Positions 56,001 through 64,000 of a stretch of 64,000 nucleotides of DNA are shown piece after piece. The translations under genes were made by a program, and so were the position numbers. The notes beneath the pieces are model-generated. The model was not told the origin of the DNA. It was given only the letters and a program-made list of their open reading frames with translations, and did no database searches. Location: positions 197,445,372-197,509,371 of the forward strand of contig NC_030677.2 in assembly GCF_000004195.4 (NCBI RefSeq). Reading direction: 5' to 3'. This DNA is from Xenopus tropicalis (lineage: Eukaryota; Chordata; Amphibia; Anura; Pipidae). The stretch's first letter is position 1. Each line of letters opens with the position of its first letter.

Positions 56001-56824
56001 AGTCTGTCTATTTTACCCAGTTTCATTTTATCACTGAACTGTTCCGTTATGTATCTGCCTATGTAGCTTCTATACTGCCTGCACTCAACTAGCTGTACAG
56101 CCAGGATAACATTTTGTAAAAGTGATAACTAGCTGGAATACCATGGAACCATGAAGGAATAATGCTTATCAACATGTTATATTTACCAGGGTAGCGGCTG
56201 CTTGAGGGGAAGAATGACTATGGTGCCCAGAGCTATACATGTCTTGATAAAGAGACCTGTGTGAGGAATTCAGTTTGAGAGAGCAAAAGGTACAGGGGCA
56301 TATAAACAAGATGACAGATTTGCAGGAGGATAGGGGAACTGCAAATAAACAGAATTCTTTTTTGAAATATAAAACATTCCACCAAGGAAATCCCATTTAG
56401 ACAGCAATAGTAGACATTTAAAAATGTGCACGTTTATCTCATAAGGTCATCTATCAGTTGTAGGTCTAATGATGTCCCACGGGACAACGGCATTTGTAAA
56501 ATGACACCACTAAACTAGTATAATTCACAATAATAATTTCTAATATTACACTAATCTTCAACAGAATCTTATAATTACAAAATACGTAAGGAGCAACCCA
56601 AAAGGCCCACTTGCCCTGTCGTTGCTATGTGTTGTCCTTTGTGTTGGACTGTTCTATAAAAGCCTATGGCATGTTGCTTTGTATAAAATTCTTTAGTAGT
56701 TATCCATTTAAGAATTTGCTGGGTCTTTCATTCCATTATTAAACTGGTTTTATAGCTACATATCTACCTATGTGAGGACCTGCCCTTAGGTCTAGATAAA
56801 ATGCCCTATGAGACTTTGCCCTTC
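56001..56824. other. Single-copy sequence, no gene recognised
   Basis: Nothing identified. Confidence 0.4.
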
Positions 56825-57137
56825 TTTTAGACCAGTGATCCCCAACCAGTGGCTCAGGGGCAACATGTTGCTCCCCAACCCCTTGGATGTTGCTCTCAGT
56901 GCCCCCAAACCAGGGAGTTATTTTTGAATTCCTGACTTGGGGGCAAGTTTTGGTTGAATAAAAACAAGATTTCCTACCAAATAAAGCCCTTGTAAGCTGA
57001 TAGTGTGCATAGAGGCACCTAATAGCCAATCTTAGCCCTTATTTGGCTCCTCCATGAACTTTTATGGTGCTTGTGTTGCTCTCCAAGTCTTTTTATATTT
57101 GATTGTGGCTCTCGATTAAGAAAGGTTGGGGAGCCCC
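56825..57137. mobile_element. hAT-like MITE, decayed relative of 45702
   Basis: CAGTGATCCCCAACCAGTGG at the left and AAAGGTTGGGGAGCCCCTTG at the right; middle shares AACATGTTGCTCCCCAACCC. No clear target duplication remains. Confidence 0.85.
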
Positions 57138-57309
57138 TTGTATGCGTTCCCATAGTGGGAAAGCATTTTGGAGAGATTTGCCAGCCGCAGAAGCCCAGAT
57201 TTAATTGCAGTTGACAAATCTCCCCACGTGCCATAAGCCTTGGTGAAGAATATCTACTTGCTTTGGTGCTCTTCAGAGTCCCATGTCAACTCTTCCTTTT
57301 GTAAATTAT

Positions 57310-57528
57310 TATTTTTTGCTGCAAAAAAAATTCACTGAATGGATTTACAAATGAAAATTTGTGGTCAAATCAAGTCACGGCTGCGTCAGATAAGTTGCAT
57401 CAAAAAAAAGTGGCAGTTGCATCAAATAAGTTGTAGTTGTGTCAACAAGGACGAATTTTGCAAATTTTTCCCTGTTTCACAAATCTTCCTGCAGTTTTGC
57501 AAAGTAGAACAGATTGGCTCATCACTAG
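57310..57528. mobile_element. Decayed AGTGATGAGC-type MITE
   Basis: Right end AGATTGGCTCATCACTAG; interior has degenerate AGTTGCATCAAA repeats of about 20 bp and TTCACAAATCTTCCTGCAG. Left boundary approximate. Confidence 0.65.
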
Positions 57529-57775
57529 ATATAAGGGATAGCAGAAGTTAATTTGTACAAAGACGGCAAACAACATTTTATACAAAATCAAACCTTTTAT
57601 TTTAAAAACTACCTTGGATTTTTATTTTTTCCCAGTTATTTTTTTTTCACATTGTATGCCTTCTCATTTACTTTTCTGTTGCCTTTGTACCTTTTCTTGC
57701 TTGTTTTCCTTCGCCATGTATCCTGCGTTCCACGTCTGCATTCCCAGTCCAATTGTACCGTTACTATCTGTAAGT
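57529..57775. other. Pyrimidine-rich single-copy sequence
   Basis: T- and C-rich; no repeat or gene identified. Confidence 0.35.
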
Positions 57776-57980
57776 TAAATCAACTGGACTTGTTGTTGTG
57801 TTTTTTTCTCGAAGACGTGTCGCCCATTGTTTGATTGGCTAAATGATTGCATCCCCCATCTCCATTTTTTATCCCCGCTGTTTTCTCCTGATTCTGCACA
57901 AGTTTGAGGGTTTTCCCATCAGAATGAGTTGCAGTATGTTTGTAATGTTTCTCATTCATCCAGGTCATAGTATATCTGTT
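57776..57980. mobile_element. Relative of the 51811 unit
   Basis: AATCAACTGGACTTGTTGTT, GAAGACGTGTCGCCCATTG and TTCTCATTCATCCAGGTCAT correspond to the arms and the CTGGATGAATGA segment of 51811-52110. Degraded. Confidence 0.5.
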
Positions 57981-58662
57981 AATGGTTTTTGTTTTACTTT
58001 CCCATCCTTTATCAAACCTGTTTTCTGTGTCTGCGCCTTCCTTCTCTTCTTCTCATTTTGCTTTTTCATTGTTCTCATGTATTTCATTTTCTCTTACTGC
58101 TCTTTCCCTTGTCCCATTTCCTTACTTTTCCCCACATATGGTTCCCTGTCCCATGTACTTTCCCTGTACTTTCCCTGCACTTCTGCATACTGCTCTTTAA
58201 TTCATTGTGTCTGGTTTTCCACTCGCTTTGTCTTTTATTTAAATATTTATCCCTCCAGTTCTGTTTATTCATGCAGGGGGATATTCACACTTCTGATTTT
58301 CATGTTTATCTATGCCTGTAATTGATAAGAGGAGCTTTGGTTAAAATTGCTACCCCTGGCACACACACAAATATCCCAATAACCACAGCATTGGATCCCG
58401 AGAAATGAAAAGCCAAAAGTAAAAAACATAGGTACCCATAGGCCAAGCTAGGGATACAGAAACATGACAGGTCACCGTGTCAGCCCTTGATAGAACGTTA
58501 GTTTTTCAAAATATGTATGCAGTCTCTGATTATTGGCAGCAAAAATAAAGTTGGGTAACAAAATATGAAAATACAGTGTTGCAAAAGAAAACATAGTGGT
58601 CCAGAAGTTGCCATTTTGCTGGATGTTTATCATTGGTTCTGGTTGAAAAATGACTCTTAAGT
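57981..58662. other. Pyrimidine-rich single-copy sequence
   Basis: Open frames of up to 160 codons here are Phe/Ser/Pro/Leu-rich products of a CT-rich strand, without recognisable domains. Confidence 0.45.
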
Positions 58663-58670
58663 GTCCATCC

Positions 58671-58931
58671 CAGGGCCGGAACTAGGGGTAGGCAGAAGAG
58701 GCAGCTGCCTAGGGAGCAATGATTGGGGGGCACCATACAGAAGCCTCTCCTGCCTACCCCTAGTCCTCTTCCTCTGTCATTGCCCCCGCCGCTTGTCATA
58801 AGCAGTGGAGGCAATGACTGTTCGGATCGTGCCCCCCCCCCTCGCTTGTTCTTTGGCGCGCATGCGCCGTTCGGGGGGGGAGTGGCCGACCGGGGTTGCC
58901 TAGGGCGCCCGGTCAACTTGGCCCGCCCCTG
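58671..58931. mobile_element. hAT-like MITE, 261 bp
   Basis: CAGGGCCGGAACTAGGGGTA to CAACTTGGCCCGCCCCTG; exact duplication GTCCATCC (58663-58670, 58932-58939). Same family as 39187-39457. Confidence 0.94.
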
Positions 58932-58989
58932 GTCCATCCAACACCCGACCTTAATGTTTTTATGCTCATTGCCTTCCCCTTTTATTTTG

Positions 58990-60285
58990 TACAGGTATGG
59001 GATCCGTTACGGAAAGCCCATCTCCATTTTAATCAAATGATTCGGAATTTTAAAACTGATTTCCTTTATCTCTGTAGTAATAAAACGGTACTTTGTAATT
59101 GATCCCAACTAAGATATAATTACCCCTTATTGGGGGTAGAACAGCCCTATTGGGTTTATTTCATGGTTAAATGATTCCCTTTTCTCTGTAATAATAAAAC
59201 AGTACCTGTACTTGATCCCAACTAAGATATAATTACCCCTTATTGGGGCAGAACAATCCTATTGGGTTTATTAATGGTTAAATGATTCCCTTTTCTCTGT
59301 AATAATAAAACAGTACCTGTACTTGATCCCAACTAAGATATAATTACCTCTTATTGGGGGCAGAACAGCCCAAATTGGGTTTATTTCAGGGTTAAATGAT
59401 TCCCCTTTCTCTGTAATAATAAAACAGTACCTGTACTTGATCCCAGCTAAGATATAATTACCCCTTATTGGGGCAGAACAGCCCTATTGGGTTTATTTAA
59501 TGGTTAAATGATTCCCTTTTCTCTGTAATAATAAAACAGTACCTGTACTTGATCCCAACTAAGATATAATTACCCCTTATTGGGGCAGAACAGCCCTATT
59601 GGGTTTATTTAATGGTTAAATGATTCCCTTTTCTCTGTAATAATAAAACAGTACCTGTACTTGATCCCAGCTAAGATATAATTACCCCTTATTGGGGCAG
59701 AACAGCCCTATTGGGTTTATTTAATGGTTAAATGATTCCCTTTTCTCTGTAATAATAAAACAGTACCTGTACTTGATCCCAACTAAGATATAATTACCCC
59801 TTATTGGGGGCAGAACAGCCCTATTTGGTTTATTTCATGGTTAAATGATTCCCTTTTCTCTGTAATAATAAAACAGTACCTGTACTTGATCCCAACTAAG
59901 ATATAATTACCCCTTATTGGGGCAGAACAGCCCTATTTGGTTTATTTCATGGTTAAATGATTCCCTTTTCTCTGTAATAATAAAACAGTACCTGTACTTG
60001 ATCCCAACTAAGATATAATTACCCCTTATTGGGGCAGAACAGCCCTATTGGGTTTATTTCATGGTTAAATGATTCCCTTTTCTCTGTAATAATAAAACGG
60101 TACTTTGTATTTGATCCCAACTTAGATATAAATAATCCTTATTGGATACAAAACAATTATACAGGGTTTAATTAATGTTTTATTGATATTTTAGACTTAA
60201 GGTATGGAGATCCAAATTACGGAAAGACCCCTAATCCGGAATACCCTTGGTCCCGAGCATTCTGGATAATGGGTCCTATACCTGT
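58990..60285 (-). mobile_element. MITE with 113-bp tandem array (copy 5)
   Basis: Left TACAGGTATGGGATCCGTTA and right ATGGGTCCTATACCTGTG are both preserved. About nine array units from 59085 to 60115; several are 112 bp because of one fewer G in TTGGGGCAG. Confidence 0.92.
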
Positions 60286-61022
60286 GCTTCAGGTACTGCA
60301 ATATCAATGAGCCCTGACAATGGTGGATGCCTTACTGTACGTATCATTTTATGGGATGTTTCACTTATATTCACTTTACAGGTTGCCCCACAGTGTCTCC
60401 CTTGTACCTAAAAGACTCTTCATTCTATTAATGTGACCTTGGACACAGTATCACACACTCCGTAATGTTTCTTTTGCATTTGATCAGCTTTTCCTTATTT
60501 CCATTCAGCAGAATACCGCGCACAGCTGACAGGTGGGTTCCTTGCATTTGCAGGAATTAATGAAATTAGGCAGGCTAATTAGTATTACTGTTATGCATTT
60601 ATTCAGACTTAACTCTCACTTTAGAAACCTGGAGACTTATTTAATAGGGAACCGTAGAGTAAGTACCATTTGGTAGTAATATTGCCTGAGACGCTGTCAC
60701 ATTTTGAGGGTGCCATTACATATAAATATTAATACAATGGCGTGCCTTTCCTACTCTAATCAGCTTAGATCAATTACTTCTTGATCTGACATATGTAGAT
60801 TAAGGTTTCACAATATATTTTCTATGTTAAAGGTGCAAGAGGGTAAATGTTTTGCTCACCTTTACCTTTAGCAGTCCCCATATGGGTCAAGCCAGCCAAG
60901 GGTCCTGTTTCCTGAGAGGGGGAGTTGTTTCCCTTTCCAGGTTAAGGTGTTCCCTGTCTGTTCTGTAGTTGCCCATGGATGTCCCTGTTCCCTCGTCTAT
61001 AAATAAAGAATTCAATTCAATA
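60286..61022. other. Single-copy sequence; possible conserved tract at 60470-60830
   Basis: Contains AGGCAGGCTAATTAGTATTA and TGAAATTAGG, homeodomain-like TAAT sites in non-repeat DNA. No exon identified. The last 80 bp lead into the palindromic element at 61023. Confidence 0.35.
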
Positions 61023-61081
61023 CAGCTCCAAGCAGTAACTAACAGACTGCAGTGCTTTTTATTAGCAATGTAAGCACACTA

Positions 61082-63110
61082 GGGGGCTGATTTACTAAGA
61101 CACGAATTCGAATTGGAATAATTCCGATTGGAAAACGAACATTTTGCGACTTTTTCGTACTTTTTGCGATTTTTTTCGTCACCGTTACGACTTTTCGTAA
61201 ATTGTCGCGACTTTTTCGTAGCCGTTACGATATGCTCGTATCTTGTCGCGACTTTTTCGTATTGAGCGCTCGTAAACTGCAGGCAAAACTTTCAGACTTA
61301 GCATGATTTTGGAAGCCTCCCATAGGACTCAATGGCACCCTGCAGCTCCAACCCAGCCCAAGGAAAGTCTCCCATAGGGCTCAATGGCACTCTGCAGCTC
61401 CAACCCGGCCCAAGGAAAGTCTCCCATAGGGCTCAATGGCACTCTGCAGCTCCAACCTGGCCCAAGGAAAGTCTCCCATAGGGCTCAATGGCACTCTGCA
61501 GCTCCAACCCGGCCCAAGGAAAGTCTCCCATAGGGCTCAATGGCACTCTGCAGCTCCAACCTGGCCCAAGGAAAGTCTCCCATAGGGCTCAATGGCACTC
61601 TGCAGCTCCAACCCGGCCCAAGGAAAGTCTCCCATAGGGCCCAATGGCACTCTGCAGCTCCAACCCGACCCAAGGAAAGTCTCCCATAGGGCTCAATGGC
61701 ACTCTGCAGCTCCAACCTGGCCCAAGGAAAGTCTCTCATAGGGCTCAATGGCACTCTGCAGCTCCAACCCGGCCCAAGGAAAGTCTCTCATAGGGCTCAA
61801 TGGCACTCTGCAGCTCCAACCTGGCCCAAGGAAAGCCTCCCATAGGGCTCAATGGCACTCTGCAGCTCCAACCCGGCCCAAGGAAAGTCTCCCATAGGGC
61901 TCAATGGCACTCTGCAGCTCCAACCCGGCCCAAGGAAAGCCTCCCATAGGGCTCAATGGCACTCTGCAGCTCCAACCCGGCCCAAGGAAAGTCTCCCATA
62001 GGGCTCAATGGCACTCTGCAGCTCCAACCCGGCCCAAGGAAAGTCTCCCATAGGGCTCAATGGCACTCCCACTGGCCAGGAGCTCCCAAGGCCATGGCCC
62101 CCCCCCAAGGAAAGTCTCCCATAGGGCTCAATGGCACTCTGCAGCTCCAACCGGCCCAAGGAAAGTCTCCCATAGGGCTCAATGGCACTCTGCAGCTCCA
62201 ACCTGGCCCAAGGAAAGTCTCCCATAGGGCTCAATGGCACTCTGCAGCTCCAACCTGGCCCAAGGAAAGTCTCCCATAGGGCTCAATGGCACTCTGCAGC
62301 TCCAACCTGGCCCAAGGAAAGTCTCCCATAGGGCTCAATGGCACTCTGCAGCTCCAACCCGGCCCAAGGAAAGTCTCCCATAGGGCTCAATGGCACTCTG
62401 CAGCTCCAACCCGGCCCCAAGGAAAGTCTCCCATAGGGCTCAATGGCACTCTGCAGCTCCAACCCGGCCCAAGGAAAGTCTCCCATAGGGCTCAATGGCA
62501 CTCTGCAGCTCCAACCCGGCCCAAGGAAAGTCTCCCATAGGGCTCAATGGCACTCTGCAGCTCCAACCCGGCCAAGGAAGCCTCCCATAGGGCTCAATGG
62601 CACTCTGCAGCTCCAACCGGCCAAGGAAAGTCTCCCATAGGGCTCAATGGCACTCTGCAGCTCCAACCCGGCCCAAGGAAAGTCTCCCATAGGGCTCAAT
62701 GGCACTCTGCAGCTCCAACCTGGCCCAAGGAAAGTCTCCCATAGGGCTCAATGGCACTCTGCAGCTCCAACCCGGCCCAAGGAAAGTCTCCCATAGGGCT
62801 CAATGGCACTCTGCAGCTCCAACCCGGCCCAAGGAAAGTCTCCCATAGGGCTCAATGGCACTCTGCAGCTCCAACCCGGCCCAAGGAAAGTCTCCCATAG
62901 GGCTCAATGGCACCCTGCAGCTCCAACCCGGCCCAAGGAAAGTCACCATACTGAAGCTTGAATGAATCCGAATCTTTCGTACTCGGCGAGAAAGCTGCGG
63001 AAAAGTCGCGACCTTTCGCACAAGTCGTAACGCTACGAAAAAGTCGCGAAATACAGATCATTACGAAAAAAACGCATTCGGACAGTTTGTGCATTAGTAA
63101 ATGTGCCCCT
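61082..63110. mobile_element. MITE with a 52-bp minisatellite
   Basis: Ends GGGGGCTGATTTACTAAGAC and GCATTAGTAAATGTGCCCCT are inverted. Arms contain many CGACTTTTTCGTA / TACGAAAAAGTCG words. The centre is the 52-bp array. CTA/TAT at the borders suggests a 2-3 bp target duplication. No transposase. Confidence 0.85.
61318..62945. repeat. 52-bp minisatellite, about 31 units
   Basis: CATAGGAC at 61321 and CATAGGGC at 61373 give the 52-bp period. Unit text includes GGGCTCAATGGCACTCTGCA and CCAAGGAAAGTCTCC. One unit near 62066-62115 has a replaced middle (CCCACTGGCCAGGAGCTCCC). Because 156 bp is 52 codons, stop-free frames occur on both strands. Confidence 0.96.
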
Positions 63111-63638
63111 ATGTTTCAAGTGTACAAAGTGCAAGGCATTATGGGAATAAATACACTTCCTCAAAACCTCTTAAAGTGACATTGTCAAATAAATGTCCTT
63201 CGTAAGTCCATTATAGTCCATTAATAACTACATCCCAATTGTGCTCTTCCAAGTCATAAGTCCATCTCAAATGTGTGTCTTAATAAACCAAGGAAAATGC
63301 ACATTCAAGCCTATCCTTGGATGCCAGGCCACCAACAACATAGGTACTGCCAACCATAGCCTACCTGGGAATGCATACAAGATGTAGGCCATATACCCAA
63401 ATTCTTATGTAACACCAGCAGATTAGCCATTAGCTCCTGTATCACATTATAAAAAACATAGTGTTACCTTACAAGGCATGAGTTCCGTTACACTGTCACT
63501 TTAACAGGTTTTGTTGAGGGAAGGTTTGTGTCCCATGGGAGGGTATTTATTCCCAGAATGCCTTGCACTTTGTACACCTGAGAAAGGGTTCTGTCCAAAG
63601 CATATAGTGTGCTTGCAGTTAATTACTGCTTGGAGCTG

Positions 63639-63963
63639 TTTGATACATTCATATTGAACTGGTTATACATTGGGGTGGTACACAGACACCTAAAATCCTC
63701 AGCTATTAGAACCTTGAATATTTGCATTGGAAACATAACCTTTGGGGGGGGAGTCGGTGCTGGGGTGGAAGTGGACCTCTGTAGACCAGTAGAAACGAGC
63801 TGTAACAGCTCACTCTAGGCAGGATAGGGGTAGTTAGTCAAGCAGACTCTCTTCCAACAAGGAGCCCCGGAGGGTTAGTAAAGTATTGTAAAGTCAAGAA
63901 GCATGGCTGTATTCTTCCCCTGACTTGTAACTGTCACAAGGAATAAATAGCAGGTTAGCTTAA
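63639..63963. other. Single-copy sequence, no gene recognised
   Basis: A G-run near 63745 and GAAACGAGCTGTAACAGCTC near 63792 only. Nothing identified. Confidence 0.4.
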
Positions 63964-64000
63964 TATAGGTATGGGACCTGTTATCCAGAATCCTGGGGTT
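63964..64000 (+). mobile_element. Start of another 113-bp-family MITE (copy 6, cut by the window)
   Basis: ATAGGTATGGGACCTGTTAT and CCAGAATCCTGGGGTT match the family's left terminus. Confidence 0.75.

Larger units (their letters stand above)
61023..63638. mobile_element. Palindromic element split by a 2-kb MITE
   Basis: Left-arm text CAGCTCCAAGCAGTAACTAA (61023 on) is the complement of TAATTACTGCTTGGAGCTG at the right end (to 63638), and after the inserted MITE the left arm resumes with TGTACAAAGTGCAAGGCATT (63121 on), complementary to AATGCCTTGCACTTTGTACA (63559-63576). The two halves of the left arm are separated exactly by 61082-63110. Confidence 0.8.

Noticed and set aside
57843..58325. 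160-codon Phe/Ser-rich ORF and overlapping frames
   Set aside because: Arises from a CT-rich strand where stops are rare; several frames are open at once and none has a recognisable motif.
61485..62744. Repetitive ORFs on both strands (SPMGDFPWA and GLNGTLQLQP types)
   Set aside because: A 52-bp unit without stops cycles through all frames; open on both strands, which argues against coding.

Overview
The window reads as vertebrate, almost certainly frog (Xenopus, probably X. tropicalis), intergenic or intronic DNA. I recognise no host protein-coding exon, rRNA or tRNA gene, CRISPR array or operon. The organism call rests on repeat families I know as abundant in Xenopus: 113-bp tandem arrays inside elements with ACAGGTATGGGA-type ends, AGTGATGGGCGAA-type elements, '(T)ACACG...TATGGCCACC' elements, TTAA-flanked miniature elements, and L2-type LINE 3' ends. 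Most of the longest ORFs are shadows of minisatellites or microsatellites.

Layout. 1-10 kb: the end of a GTTCGCGAA-type miniature inverted-repeat transposable element (MITE), the first 113-bp array, a possible retroelement block (2.8-4.3 kb), a long inverted-repeat element (5.8-7.2 kb), and a 1.84-kb MITE (7.4-9.3 kb) carrying a roughly 33-bp proline-coding minisatellite, inserted at the tail of an L2 end. 10-21 kb: hAT-like MITEs with 8-bp target duplications at 10.7 and 13.6 kb, the latter inside another palindromic element; a SINE-like repeat; and a three-deep nest at 15.5-17.8 kb. 21-35 kb: another AGTGATGGG MITE, four 113-bp array elements in all by 34.5 kb (two facing each other at 31.3-34.5 kb), a piggyBac-like MITE, an L2 3' end and a local segmental duplication. 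35-50 kb: mostly single-copy sequence, a broken Tc1/mariner transposon split by an L2 end and a hAT MITE, an inverted pair of LTR-like sequences, and several small hAT MITEs. 50-64 kb: a 675-bp GATA-type microsatellite, inverted-repeat elements, more MITEs, another 113-bp array, and a 52-bp minisatellite of about 31 copies inside a MITE that itself splits an older palindromic element.

There is no gene circuit here. The coherent story is layered transposition: dated nests supported by exact target-site duplications, and MITEs that repeatedly carry expanding internal tandem repeats. The most unusual observation is a shared internal module (minisatellite plus a palindrome with TGACGTCA and, in one copy, TATAAAAG) in two MITEs whose termini differ. 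Element family names are from memory of sequence style, not from a database search; single-copy stretches are described as such only because I see no internal or cross-window match.
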